A stretch of 64,000 nucleotides of DNA from an uncultured Eubacteriales bacterium. Its GTDB lineage: Bacteria > Bacillota > Clostridia > Lachnospirales > Lachnospiraceae. The stretch is from assembly GCA_900545175.1 (NCBI GenBank), contig UQYF01000001.1, positions 124,001 through 188,000 of the forward strand. Reading direction: 5' to 3'. Of this stretch, positions 34,081 to 43,708 are shown in pieces. The translations under genes were made by a program, and so were the position numbers. Each line of letters opens with the position of its first letter. Position 1 is the first letter of the stretch. The notes under the pieces are model-generated. The model saw nothing but the letters and a program-made list of their open reading frames with translations. It did no database searches and was not told the origin of the DNA.

Positions 34081-35220
34081 ATGAAGCTTGCAATTTCTGA
34101 ACGTGACAAGTTCTTATTATGCTTAGTCGGCAGTATATTGGTTGTGTTTTTAGTATATTATTTTGGATTCCGAAATATCAACGACAAGATTAATACGGTT
34201 GAGAATGAAATCAACTCTCTTCAGATAAAGTATAATGATTTGCGTGAGAAGGCGAATAATGCAGAACAGTATAAGGAAGATACACAAAAATATAAGCTTA
34301 TTTTTGATAGCGGATTGGCAGCTTACGACTCAGGCTTTTCACAGAAGGCAACGCTCATTTTTACAACGGAGCTTGAAGCAGAGTTAGATGTATGGCTTAA
34401 GACGGTCAGTATGTCCGATGCTGTGCTTTTATATACTTTTGGAAATGTGACCTCATCGAACCCTTCATTAAGCGGCACTAAAGTGTATTCGACAGACATG
34501 CAGGGATATAAAAAGACAACCACGTATTCATATGAATGCGGTTACGATACTTTTAAGGATATGCTTGCATATGTTCTCGATTACGATACAGTGTATACAA
34601 TTGATGCTGTGAGCTGTTCTTATGATGAGGAAAATGAACTCATGAGCGGAAATATTACTATATCACAGTATGCAGTTACCGGTTCGGACAGAAAATACTA
34701 CGAATCAGATATTACTTCTATCGACACCGGTACTGAAAATCTTTTTGTATCCGGGACAAATCCTAACCGTGTGATAGAGTCGGAGGATGATTTCGGACTT
34801 ATGACTAATTATGACATAGCTCTTTCATTAAGCTCCGAGAGTTCGGATTTAAGTTCAGTTGTGCTTGGAAGAAGAGGCTATTCATCCTCGCAGGTTTCTG
34901 CAAATGAAAATGGAAATGTCCCTGTAACTATCAATATCGCAGGTGAGAACGGAGATTACACAATAAGTTATTCTGTTGGTGATGCACAGTATCCAGATGA
35001 TGAAAAAGCCTCCATGGATTTAACATTTAATCCTGGCAGAAGTCTTGATTTGATGGTATTTAGCAGTGTGCGTGAATCTGCCGATGATACGGCAGGGGCA
35101 GCAGTCATTATCAATAATGAATCGGATAGGACACTCAATATTAAGGTCGTGAATGATGACAGCCAAAGACCGAGATTTAATGTTGAGAATGTAAATGGTG
35201 CTGTGAAATATTACAGGTAG
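34081..35220 (+). CDS. pilO: PilO-like pilus alignment protein
   Basis: 379 residues. A short cytoplasmic start, one membrane helix (about 9-28, KFLLCLVGSILVVFLVYYFG), a coiled coil (INTVENEINSLQIKYNDLREKANNAEQ) and a beta-rich extracellular part match the topology of PilO. It is longer than usual PilO (about 200 residues), with an extra beta-rich C-terminal half. The name rests on topology and on following PilM-PilN by 2 bases. Confidence 0.72.
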   Translation: MKLAISERDKFLLCLVGSILVVFLVYYFGFRNINDKINTVENEINSLQIKYNDLREKANNAEQYKEDTQKYKLIFDSGLAAYDSGFSQKATLIFTTELEAELDVWLKTVSMSDAVLLYTFGNVTSSNPSLSGTKVYSTDMQGYKKTTTYSYECGYDTFKDMLAYVLDYDTVYTIDAVSCSYDEENELMSGNITISQYAVTGSDRKYYESDITSIDTGTENLFVSGTNPNRVIESEDDFGLMTNYDIALSLSSESSDLSSVVLGRRGYSSSQVSANENGNVPVTINIAGENGDYTISYSVGDAQYPDDEKASMDLTFNPGRSLDLMVFSSVRESADDTAGAAVIINNESDRTLNIKVVNDDSQRPRFNVENVNGAVKYYR

Positions 35221-35239
35221 GAAGGAGCAGTAAGAAGTT

Positions 35240-36682
35240 ATGGCACGTATGGTAGTGCATGAACAGAATAGTGGTTTTTCACTTATAGAGCTGCTGATAG
35301 CTATAGCGATTCTATCCATGCTTACAGTGCCTCTTATGAATTCCTTCATAATATCCGGAAAGGTTAACCGTAACAGCCGCAGGCTGCAGGATGCAGCGGC
35401 CGTTGCACAGAGCGTTATGGAGACAGCTAAGCATACAACGGACAAGGCTGCACTTGAAGCTGCACTTAAGTCTGTTCCGGGAGTATATGAATTTCCTGCT
35501 GAATCTAAAGCTGATGATGAGAGTCCGGTATATTCTTTCAAGCTTGACGGTGCCGACGGTGAGAAGTTTCGCATTAATGTTAATATCTCGCCTAAGACAG
35601 ACTACAACTATAAAAGTACACAGTTTGCTGATTTATACAACGAAGCAGGTGTTATATATAGAGAGCTTATTTTAAGCGACAATAAAGTGTTATCGCTTAT
35701 AAAGTCGATGACAATACCTTATTACAATCCAAGCGAGCAGAGTGAAGCACCGGAATACGCACCGACAGTACAGAAATGGCAATATAATAAGGAAAAAGAT
35801 AAATGGGGATGGAGTACAATATATGCATCTGATGCGGATATGGCAATTCGTGATACATATGGAAATCTTTTTGCCGATGAGTACTTAAAAACTAATACAT
35901 TGTTTGATGATATAAGTGAATCCGAACTGACAGATATATACTCAGGATTTAAAAAGGAAAATATAGATAAGCAGGTAGATATCGACATAGCGCAGGACGG
36001 TGACGGTTATATCGTGAGAATCAATACTACATATTTTTTTGAGTATAGTGTTGTTTACCGTGCGGAGGACTTGACAGCGACTCCTGTGAAGGGTGATAAA
36101 AAGACACCTATGGCATTTTACAAATGTTATGGAACGCTTGCGTATAAAGCGGATGAGATAACACTTACTTTCGATAATGACATACCATTGTATTTCCTTT
36201 ATGCCAAGGCGGAAGGCGGCAGCAGTGCATCCGAGGATGGTACCACAGCTGTAAAGACAGCAGATGTAAGGCATTTTAACAGTGTGACTTACAATGTAAT
36301 TGTCGATTCGGGCATGAACCTTGCAGATGAAGACGGAAGAGCACGCAGTATGGAGATATATTTTGTTGAAGAAGCAGGAACGAGGCAGGAAGATAATTTC
36401 AAGATTAATGTCGATAATGAGAGCCTCATGACGGAGCTTAATTTATATACAACAGAGCCTTATAACATAGAAAGTATTGCTTCGACACTTTTTGTCATGG
36501 CAGACGGAAAAGGTGTAAATGTATATTCAACAAAAGACGAAAAGAATACGGATAAGCATATTGCATATACCAAGGGTGATGAGATTACATCGCTTTATAA
36601 GATTGTAGTCAGTGTTGAGTATGATGCCGACCGTGACGGAAGCTATTCGGAACAGGTGTATTCGATATCTACAGATGATTGA
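35240..36682 (+). CDS. Large minor prepilin with N-terminal methylation motif
   Basis: 480 residues. The prepilin signal MARMVVHEQNSG is cleaved before FSLIELLIAIAILSML with Glu5 present. The mature part is very large for a pilin and beta-rich, with many Asp/Lys/Tyr and no cysteine pairs noticed. It is the first of four prepilin-like genes in a row (35240-40696), the arrangement of minor pilins that prime assembly (PilV/PilW/GspJ type). The large head would sit at the pilus tip. GGAAGGAG lies upstream of the ATG and the gene starts 19 bases after the pilO-like stop. The exact counterpart is not identifiable. Confidence 0.82.
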   Translation: MARMVVHEQNSGFSLIELLIAIAILSMLTVPLMNSFIISGKVNRNSRRLQDAAAVAQSVMETAKHTTDKAALEAALKSVPGVYEFPAESKADDESPVYSFKLDGADGEKFRINVNISPKTDYNYKSTQFADLYNEAGVIYRELILSDNKVLSLIKSMTIPYYNPSEQSEAPEYAPTVQKWQYNKEKDKWGWSTIYASDADMAIRDTYGNLFADEYLKTNTLFDDISESELTDIYSGFKKENIDKQVDIDIAQDGDGYIVRINTTYFFEYSVVYRAEDLTATPVKGDKKTPMAFYKCYGTLAYKADEITLTFDNDIPLYFLYAKAEGGSSASEDGTTAVKTADVRHFNSVTYNVIVDSGMNLADEDGRARSMEIYFVEEAGTRQEDNFKINVDNESLMTELNLYTTEPYNIESIASTLFVMADGKGVNVYSTKDEKNTDKHIAYTKGDEITSLYKIVVSVEYDADRDGSYSEQVYSISTDD

Positions 36683-36730
36683 GAAGATTACTGATTGTGC
36701 CGTCTTAGGTGCGGTGGAACGGAGATTTGT

Positions 36731-39160
36731 ATGGATAAGAAAAATGCAAACAGCTTAAGTCAAAATAAAGGTTCATCGCTTATCATGGCATTGGTTGTTG
36801 TATCTTTCATTGCAGTGATTGCGATGACTGTTATGACAATATCCTTGTCTTCATATAAAGTGAAGGCAATGGAAGCTAAGACTAAGGATGCCTTCTATAG
36901 TGCCGACATGGCTGTGGATGAGATATATTCGGGTCTTGCCGCAGATGCTTATGGTGAGCTGGCAAATTCGTATGATTATGTGGTGGGAAATCTTCTTTAC
37001 GTTGATGGTGAGTCGGTCACGATGATTGATAATGCTGCTGCTAACAAGCTTCTTAGGAATACATATTTTCGAAATACCTGTTTTGCTGTGTTCGGCGATA
37101 GCTATGGCATGGTTGATGAGAATGATATCAAGAATAAAATAGATAGTGAGCTGACAGCCGGAGGTATGCTGTCATCAGTAAATCTTTCTGAATTGTCAGA
37201 CAAGCTTGCCGGTTACATTTCTGATGCACATAAAGATGTGAGCGGCATGAGTGAAATGGATATAGCTGTCGGGCAGCTTCCTCAGATTGTCATGGTTGAC
37301 GGAGCGATAAATTCGGTTGTTATAAAGGATGTGACAATAACTTATCGTAATCTCAAGACAGATTATTTCTCACAGCTTACAACAGACTATGAGATAGTAT
37401 TCCCTGAGAAAGCGAATATAAATATTGTGGACGATGACAGCGATATTTTGCAGTCATTCCGTGATTATGCGATAGTATCTGATAAATATGTAAGCTCAAT
37501 GGGAAATATAAATGTAAATGGTGGAATATATGGCAATGAAGGCATAAGCTGCTTTGGAAATGCAGCCTCCCCAAGTCTGTTAAGGCTCACTGTAAACGGA
37601 GGCAATATAGTTACCAATGGACTTATACAGCTTTCGCAGAATGCGGGGCTTACTCTCGGCAACGGCAGAATATGGGCTGACAATATAGAACTCATCGATT
37701 CGGATTTGGTTATCAATTCGGATGCATCGGCATATGTCGCTGATGATTTGACGCTCACACAGGGCTCTGGAAGCAATTCCGTTACTATAAGCGGTGATTA
37801 TTATGGCTACAGTATCGAAGGACATGGCATAGACAGTTCTGATGCCACACCGGCAAAAAGCAGTGCAATAATTATAAACAGCAGAAAGTCAAAGCTTGAT
37901 TTTTCTAATATAAGAACACTTATATTGGGAGGTTACGGATGGGTTGTGTATAATGACGGCTCTGATTCCGGTGATGAGAAATATTACCGGACAGGAGAGT
38001 CAATCGCTGTAAGATATACACAGACGGCATATGTGCTGCCTTCATCCTGGAATGGTGTGGTTAATGCCAACTTTTTTGCCAAGAAATTACTTAACTCTTC
38101 TCAGCCGGTGATTGCTAATCCTGTTGGGGCCGGGCAGACAGAGCACTATTATAATTTTGTGAGCGGCGATGCTGCTGCAAGCTTCTACAGAGGGCTTTAT
38201 GATGATGATGAGTTTGATAAGTTATGCGGAGACTGCGGCATAACAGGCGAAGCTGATTTGGCAGAAGCTCAGGAGATAAGAGAAAAGATACGGAGCATAA
38301 TTGATGAGGCATATGCAAGCTTCCTTGATTATGACGGCAGCGGCACTAAAGCAGTGACGATAAATCCGAATGCCCGTGTATATGAGAAGGGCATTGTCAG
38401 GGACAGTGCTTCAAGCGTGAACAGCTTTAACAGTGTCGGTGACGAGCTTGTCCGAGTTCTTTATGATAATTCGACACAGAGACAGAAAATAATAGGAAGT
38501 CTTCTGATAGAACTTGAGGATGACTGGATGTATAACTCGTCCGACTGGGATGGAAGTAAGCCTTTTCCGACACTCAGCTATGGGTCAATGCGGTTTTCGT
38601 ATAAGATTAAGTCGGAAGCGGAGTTAAATCACGGAGCTGTCGACAATATTTTACTTGGCAGGTCTAAGATAGCTGAGGTTGGAAGTGCATATTATTATGT
38701 CGATGACGAGAATGGCAATAATGCACAGGATTATATGGTCTTTGTAAGAAAAGTAAGACGAGATGAGGATAAAAGACTCAGCACACTGTTAGACAGCCGT
38801 GCGCCTAGAAGAGGTATCATAATCATTGATGGAGATATAGCAGTCGACCAGAACTTTGAAGGGTGCATTATTGCGACAGGTGATATCAAGCTTGAAGGAA
38901 CGGAATATACGGCGGCACCGAAGTTAGTTGATACGATTTTAAAGACACTTCCGGGTGTGAGAGGATATTTTGACGGAAGTAATGTGATAGATATCGGAAA
39001 ACATGACGGTTACAACAATGGTACACCTGCAAGGCAGCCGGATGAGGAAGAATACGGTGACCTGAACAGTTATGCGGCATCTGACTGTGTGAATATTGCA
39101 AATTACAGGAAAACTGCAACACCACAGACAGAACCGGCATCCGGTGATGATTCTGAATAG
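36731..39160 (+). CDS. PilX/GspK-like minor pilin with large beta-rich domain
   Basis: 809 residues. MDKKNANSLSQNKG precedes SSLIMALVVVSFIAVIAMTVMTI, a prepilin-like helix that lacks Glu5 (Met instead), as in PilX and GspK proteins that cap the pilus tip. The middle part (about 260-400) has Gly/Asn-rich short strands (NVNGGIYGNEGISCFGN, then LTVNGGNIVTNG) suggesting a right-handed beta-helix. Near the C-terminus GIIIIDGDIAVDQNFEGCII repeats that character. The ATG at 36731 is used; an earlier in-frame start at 36695 adds 12 residues before the signal. It belongs to the minor-pilin set. Confidence 0.8.
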   Translation: MDKKNANSLSQNKGSSLIMALVVVSFIAVIAMTVMTISLSSYKVKAMEAKTKDAFYSADMAVDEIYSGLAADAYGELANSYDYVVGNLLYVDGESVTMIDNAAANKLLRNTYFRNTCFAVFGDSYGMVDENDIKNKIDSELTAGGMLSSVNLSELSDKLAGYISDAHKDVSGMSEMDIAVGQLPQIVMVDGAINSVVIKDVTITYRNLKTDYFSQLTTDYEIVFPEKANINIVDDDSDILQSFRDYAIVSDKYVSSMGNINVNGGIYGNEGISCFGNAASPSLLRLTVNGGNIVTNGLIQLSQNAGLTLGNGRIWADNIELIDSDLVINSDASAYVADDLTLTQGSGSNSVTISGDYYGYSIEGHGIDSSDATPAKSSAIIINSRKSKLDFSNIRTLILGGYGWVVYNDGSDSGDEKYYRTGESIAVRYTQTAYVLPSSWNGVVNANFFAKKLLNSSQPVIANPVGAGQTEHYYNFVSGDAAASFYRGLYDDDEFDKLCGDCGITGEADLAEAQEIREKIRSIIDEAYASFLDYDGSGTKAVTINPNARVYEKGIVRDSASSVNSFNSVGDELVRVLYDNSTQRQKIIGSLLIELEDDWMYNSSDWDGSKPFPTLSYGSMRFSYKIKSEAELNHGAVDNILLGRSKIAEVGSAYYYVDDENGNNAQDYMVFVRKVRRDEDKRLSTLLDSRAPRRGIIIIDGDIAVDQNFEGCIIATGDIKLEGTEYTAAPKLVDTILKTLPGVRGYFDGSNVIDIGKHDGYNNGTPARQPDEEEYGDLNSYAASDCVNIANYRKTATPQTEPASGDDSE

Positions 39161-39227
39161 GATTCGGGTATCAACCCATGCTGACGTAGGTTAACATGTT
39201 ATATTTATCATATTAGCTCCATTGTAT

Positions 39228-39336
39228 GAAGCAGGATTTATAAGAACTCTGATAAGTGTTTTTAGTGCATCTGCCACCGAAGAAAAGCATACATTCTTGT
39301 ATGCATTGCTTCAAAAGCAGCATCCTTGCTGCTTTT
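39228..39336 (+). other. Non-coding spacer with hairpins before a minor pilin gene
   Basis: An open frame covers this region, but it has hairpins GCATAC/GTATGC (39287-39292, 39299-39304) and AAAAGCAGC/GCTGCTTTT (39313-39321, 39328-39336) and no homology, so it is read as a 5' spacer of the gene starting at 39420. Its beginning, GAAGCAGGAT then TAAGAACTCTG (39228-39251), recurs almost unchanged at 43794-43818. Confidence 0.55.
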
Positions 39337-39419
39337 GGCTGGAAAGCATGAATGTGTTTAAAAGAAAGCATGCTGATATGGTAAATCAATTAACTGAGAA
39401 ATGGAGAGAAAATGCCGAT

Positions 39420-39977
39420 ATGAAGAACAGTAGTAGTGTTGGTCGCAATGATAAAAATAAAGGTTTTTCGTTGATTGAACTGCTTGTCGTCATTGCTGTT
39501 ATGGGTATATTTATCGGTGTTTCTTTCGCTTCGATAGGTCTTATACAGTCAGGAAACATGACAAGCGTGACAAAGAGCATAGCGGCAGGTATTCAGCAGA
39601 CGCGGCAAAAGACCATGACACAGAATCTGGCATATGGCTGGAGCTTTTCGGTTAATACTGACTCGCAGGGTAATGTGGGCATGACAATAACTAAAAATGG
39701 TGCCGATGCAGAGTCAGCCGTAAACACTGTGACAGAGCTGAAAAAATGTACACTCTATTACAGTAAAAATACAGATGCGGAAAAACAGATTACTGATTTC
39801 AAGGTTGTTTTTGACGCTGCTACAGGAGCTATAAAGAGCTTGGAGTATGTTACCTCCGATGGCAGTGTAATCATACAGAACGCAGGTTCCGGAACAATAA
39901 GAGCTGCGCATGGAAAAAAGGATAGCGAACTGACAATCTTTTTTGCGACAGGAAAGTATGAAGTCAACAAAAGATAA
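39420..39977 (+). CDS. Minor prepilin (GspH/PseudoPilin type)
   Basis: 185 residues. MKNSSSVGRNDKNKG is cleaved before FSLIELLVVIAVMGIF, with Glu5 present. The rest (SIAAGIQQTRQKTMTQNLAYGWSF and a C-terminal DSELTIFFATGKYEV) has the size and helix-then-sheet order of GspH/FimT-type minor pilins. The start at 39420 is chosen because GGAGAG is 11 bases upstream and the prepilin signal then has a normal length; the frame is open for another 66 codons upstream through hairpins. It is one of the tip-priming minor pilins. Confidence 0.87.
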   Translation: MKNSSSVGRNDKNKGFSLIELLVVIAVMGIFIGVSFASIGLIQSGNMTSVTKSIAAGIQQTRQKTMTQNLAYGWSFSVNTDSQGNVGMTITKNGADAESAVNTVTELKKCTLYYSKNTDAEKQITDFKVVFDAATGAIKSLEYVTSDGSVIIQNAGSGTIRAAHGKKDSELTIFFATGKYEVNKR

Positions 39978-40042
39978 TTTCGGAGCATAGATTATTATAA
40001 TTTATGTAAGTTTTAAGCTTGCATTGACGAATGGAGACTGTT

Positions 40043-40696
40043 ATGGGAGATTCTATGGTGGATAAGCAGAATATGGTTTCGGATAACAGTGGTATCACTC
40101 TTATCGAGGTTCTTATAGGCATTGCAATTATGGGGATTGTATCGTCAATGATATCAGCAATCATGCTTGGAGGGATGAATTTTTTCAGGAAACAGAGCGC
40201 TGCAATAGATTTGCAGAATGATTCGCAGCTTATCACGGCTTCGATGTCGGCGGCAATCCTTGAAGGGACGGATTTTGTGCTGGAAGAGGATAAGATGATG
40301 GATGGAAGGCTTGTTGTGTACTTTTCTACAGGCTCAGCTGCTGTAGATGGGGAGCATAAAACTTACGGGAAACAGTATATATGGGTTGAGGACAGCCCAT
40401 ATGGTGACGCCGGATACCTTTACATATATGATGCAGGAGTGAATATTGATTACAATAAAGGAAATTGTATTTCTGAGCTGGTTAGATATTTAAAAATCAC
40501 GGCAGGGGTTATGGAAGCTGTGACGGATGCATCCGGCAAAACAGTTTATTCATATAATAACAGCGTCAAGGAAACAGATAAAATAGAGAAAATAAGTGTA
40601 GATTTTACTCTTGCAAATTCAAAAGATGAGTTGACACAGAGGATAGAGGTTAAGCCTAGGAATACGGCAGCGGGGTTTAAAAAGATAGAGCCATGA
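40043..40696 (+). CDS. Minor prepilin (PilV/PilW/GspI-J type)
   Basis: 217 residues. MGDSMVDKQNMVSDNSG is cleaved before ITLIEVLIGIAIMGIVSSM, Glu5 present, Ile at +1 instead of Phe. The body contains LQNDSQLITASMSAAILEGTDFV, close in style to PilW/GspJ helices. The ATG at 40043 has TGGAGA 5 bases upstream. The gene ends 40 bases before the large secreted protein. Confidence 0.85.
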   Translation: MGDSMVDKQNMVSDNSGITLIEVLIGIAIMGIVSSMISAIMLGGMNFFRKQSAAIDLQNDSQLITASMSAAILEGTDFVLEEDKMMDGRLVVYFSTGSAAVDGEHKTYGKQYIWVEDSPYGDAGYLYIYDAGVNIDYNKGNCISELVRYLKITAGVMEAVTDASGKTVYSYNNSVKETDKIEKISVDFTLANSKDELTQRIEVKPRNTAAGFKKIEP

Positions 40697-40736
40697 GTGC
40701 AATCCGGCTGTACAGAGTGTGAAGGAAAGTGGTTGG

Positions 40737-43640
40737 ATGATTATGAGAAATATGAATTTTCTTAGAAAAAATGTGAAAAAAGTTATTGCAGCCTTGATGT
40801 CTGCTGTGACACTTATCCCGGCACAGCCGGTTCGGGCATATAATCCGGAAAATAATGACATTGTAAATAAGAGCCTTGAAAGAGCATTTGAAGCAGGGCT
40901 TAAGAATAACTCCGGGAGAGATGACGTTATAAGAGCAGTACTTGATAACATTGAGGAGCTTCCACAGTATGGCAATGCTGATTTTACGTCTCTTACAAGA
41001 GGGACACCGGAAAGACCTTTCCTGATTCTTGAAATAGTTCAGGCGGAGGAATGCGGCGAGTTCGGATACCTTGTCGGAGGCTGTGAGCCGATAAGAGTGG
41101 AGGATGCAGTATACAGCTTTGACATATTGCAGATTACGCAGACACTTAATACAGCTGATTGGATAACGGCAGGCGCTGATACATATTTTTTTATGGATGA
41201 ACCGGAAGGAACCTTTAGCAATTACAGCATGACTTTCGAGGAATGGAATAATAAGCTGAAGGATTGGGGATGGCCCGGAACAACCAGAACTCACAAAGGA
41301 TATTACCAATATGTCGGAAAAGGCAAGGGATATTTTTCTGTTGAGGGCGATAGCTTTGTAAACAAAGGAAAAGGAAATGGCGAATACATCTGGCATACTG
41401 TGAATTCATTTGAGATGGATGAGTATACAGAGGCAGGGATGCAGTTTAACGACAGCGCTTCAAGTGCATTGGGAACATATAATGAGAGAATATATACGAC
41501 CCGCCAGAGCTTTAATAAGAATGAGAACTATACAGGTGTCCTCGCCGATAATATAGGGGAGCCTGTTGTCAATTTAAGCTGGTATTACAAGAAATATGAG
41601 AACAAAGAGAATTTTATCAGGGATACTCTGCTTAGGCTTGGAGATGAGGTTAAATATTGGAATAAATATGAATATCTCAAAGCATCCAATTATTCATGTG
41701 TGATAAAGACAATAACACCTGATGAGCTTAATAAACAGACTGACTGGATAGATTATGCAGACCTTATATACATTTCACCTCAGGAGCACAATGCGGCATC
41801 CACGTACTGGAAGAAAACCATTGACGGAGAGCCGGCAAACAGGTTAGGGCATACATCGGATAAGACTGTATATAATATGAATGATTTAGAGACAAATGAT
41901 ATATCTGCTGAAGCAGTGTTAAAAATATTTAGCAGGATTGCTTCCGAGGAAAACCATGCGGCAGTGATACTAGATGACAGATTGTTTAACATGGGATATG
42001 TTGTGACAGATAAGACGAAAAATAAATCAGCATTTGATTTAAAGGTCTATACATGGGATATGTTTGACACCGGATTAGTGCAGAATGTGGCACAGGGAGC
42101 AGCAAGCAGCTGCAACTTCTTTAAGCTGTGTCTCATGCTTACAACGCTGAATCCTGATATGGTTAAGGAGTATTTTGTTGATAGAGGTCTTATTAAAGCA
42201 GGGGAAGATAATTTTTCACTGGTGTTTGACAGCAGTTATCAGACCGGGGATGCGTCAAAGTACTGGTCATTTTATTCTTTACAGATGATAGACAAAGAAT
42301 ATTATGAGAAATATAAGGATGATTATCAGTATAAGACACATATTTTATATAGGTATGCAGATGACGATGACAACTGGGAAAAATACGGAAGTGTCGGTGA
42401 ACATATAACTAATTATAAGCAGTCAGTCAGAAGTCATGTATATGCTTATCCGGGGGATAACAGTGTTGCCATGAATTATGTCGGAGGAACAATCAATTCT
42501 GATAATTCCCTGCTTTCGAATGGAGATTACAGGTTCAAAGAATTCAGAGATGCGCTGGATACAAGCATAGAAGACGATAATTCGGGTGCTAATCAGGTAA
42601 AAGTTAATTATGAGTCGGGAAAGGCGGACTCATCCGATGCTGTCAGATATATTTTGGGCATAATGAATGTAAAGCGTCAGGGCAGGGAACCTGACATCAG
42701 TATTGATAAGGCATATCTGTCAGATGATGGCAAGCCAAAGGATGGCGACACTGAACTGGAGGTTCTTGCCGGAGACAAGGAATATACGATTAGCCTGCCG
42801 GGTGAAAATACCGAAGAGAAGGATTATATCCGTATATATTTCAGGCCTAGGAGCAATGATGGTTCGAAGAATATAGATGTCAATATTTCATACAATGATA
42901 AGGACGGAAACAGGGAATTTGTAAAAGAAATATGGAGTGCTGAAGGGGATTATCTTGAAGAGGCAGACACTCTCCATGTGGCGAAAGAGGCAGATTCGTA
43001 TTATATCGGACTCAGAAGCGAAAAGCTGTATTATTTCCTTTATAAGAAATCCGATATAGTAGCGGACTTAAGCGATGAGTTTTTGTTCAATGTGACAAAT
43101 ATTTATTATTCTGATTTCACTGCGGCTGTTCTTAATCTTAATCTGGAGGAAAAAGGAGAACCGCCTTTTATCACTGTCGAAAAAGCAAATATGGCATCGG
43201 GCATCGGGGCGGGTCAGGCATCTGCTTATGAGCTGAACGTGGAAAAAGAAGGTGATTCTGAGTATTCTATCGATGTACTGGATGAGTATGCAGATTATGT
43301 CCGCATATATTTCAGACCTTGGGATGTAAGCTTTTCAGACTATGTGGATGTCCGTATCTCTTACATAAAGAAGGATGGAAGCAAAGGCTGCATAACCGAA
43401 ATATGGACCGGGGAAGCATCAGCCGATGAACCGGCGGATAATGTACATACAGCCGGCGATGGAGGGGACTACTATTTTAAGAAGCTTAACAGCGATAGGC
43501 TCTATTACTTCTATTATAAAAAATCAGATATAAAGACTGTAAGCAGTGTATTCGCTTTTGAGGCGGAGAGCAGACACTCCGATGAAGCCGGAACTGTGGA
43601 TTTGAAGCTTAATTTGCAGAGCTTGTATTACCTTGATTGA
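40737..43640 (+). CDS. Large secreted protein with duplicated C-terminal domain, putative pilus-associated surface protein
   Basis: 967 residues. MIMRNMNFLRKNVKKVIAA and a hydrophobic stretch form a signal peptide, probably cleaved after PVRA. The N-terminal part (RPFLILEIVQAEECGEFGYL, VGGCEPI) resembles what is remembered of the DUF5057 family of Clostridial proteins. Two related domains of about 158 residues end the protein, each with YxRIYFRP, a Lys-Asp-Gly turn, EIW and LYYFxYKKSDI (Arg-Pro boxes near residues 697 and 856). There is no LPxTG and no membrane anchor, so it is released or held by another protein. AAGGAA is 9 bases before the ATG. It is the last gene of the minor-pilin run, before a terminator, the place where tip adhesins occur in other pili. 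Function is not known. Confidence 0.8.
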   Translation: MIMRNMNFLRKNVKKVIAALMSAVTLIPAQPVRAYNPENNDIVNKSLERAFEAGLKNNSGRDDVIRAVLDNIEELPQYGNADFTSLTRGTPERPFLILEIVQAEECGEFGYLVGGCEPIRVEDAVYSFDILQITQTLNTADWITAGADTYFFMDEPEGTFSNYSMTFEEWNNKLKDWGWPGTTRTHKGYYQYVGKGKGYFSVEGDSFVNKGKGNGEYIWHTVNSFEMDEYTEAGMQFNDSASSALGTYNERIYTTRQSFNKNENYTGVLADNIGEPVVNLSWYYKKYENKENFIRDTLLRLGDEVKYWNKYEYLKASNYSCVIKTITPDELNKQTDWIDYADLIYISPQEHNAASTYWKKTIDGEPANRLGHTSDKTVYNMNDLETNDISAEAVLKIFSRIASEENHAAVILDDRLFNMGYVVTDKTKNKSAFDLKVYTWDMFDTGLVQNVAQGAASSCNFFKLCLMLTTLNPDMVKEYFVDRGLIKAGEDNFSLVFDSSYQTGDASKYWSFYSLQMIDKEYYEKYKDDYQYKTHILYRYADDDDNWEKYGSVGEHITNYKQSVRSHVYAYPGDNSVAMNYVGGTINSDNSLLSNGDYRFKEFRDALDTSIEDDNSGANQVKVNYESGKADSSDAVRYILGIMNVKRQGREPDISIDKAYLSDDGKPKDGDTELEVLAGDKEYTISLPGENTEEKDYIRIYFRPRSNDGSKNIDVNISYNDKDGNREFVKEIWSAEGDYLEEADTLHVAKEADSYYIGLRSEKLYYFLYKKSDIVADLSDEFLFNVTNIYYSDFTAAVLNLNLEEKGEPPFITVEKANMASGIGAGQASAYELNVEKEGDSEYSIDVLDEYADYVRIYFRPWDVSFSDYVDVRISYIKKDGSKGCITEIWTGEASADEPADNVHTAGDGGDYYFKKLNSDRLYYFYYKKSDIKTVSSVFAFEAESRHSDEAGTVDLKLNLQSLYYLD

Positions 43641-43669
43641 TTCTTAACAAAATAGTTATGACTATTGGA

Positions 43670-43708
43670 ATATGCAGTTTGGATTTAATCTGAACTGCAT
43701 ATTTTTTA
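43670..43708 (+). terminator. Terminator ending the pilus gene run
   Basis: ATATGCAGTT (43670-43679) pairs with AACTGCATAT (43693-43702), followed by a T run. It closes the pilM-to-surface-protein operon. Confidence 0.93.

Noticed and set aside
36711..36729. GCGGTGGAACGGAGATTTG, nearly repeated at 49280-49298
   Set aside because: 17 of 19 matches between two places in 64 kb is within chance expectation by rough estimate; not enough to call a repeat family.
39222..39419. Upstream extension of the prepilin gene at 39420
   Set aside because: It would place 66 residues before the prepilin signal and runs through two perfect hairpins; the ATG at 39420 gives a normal prepilin leader.
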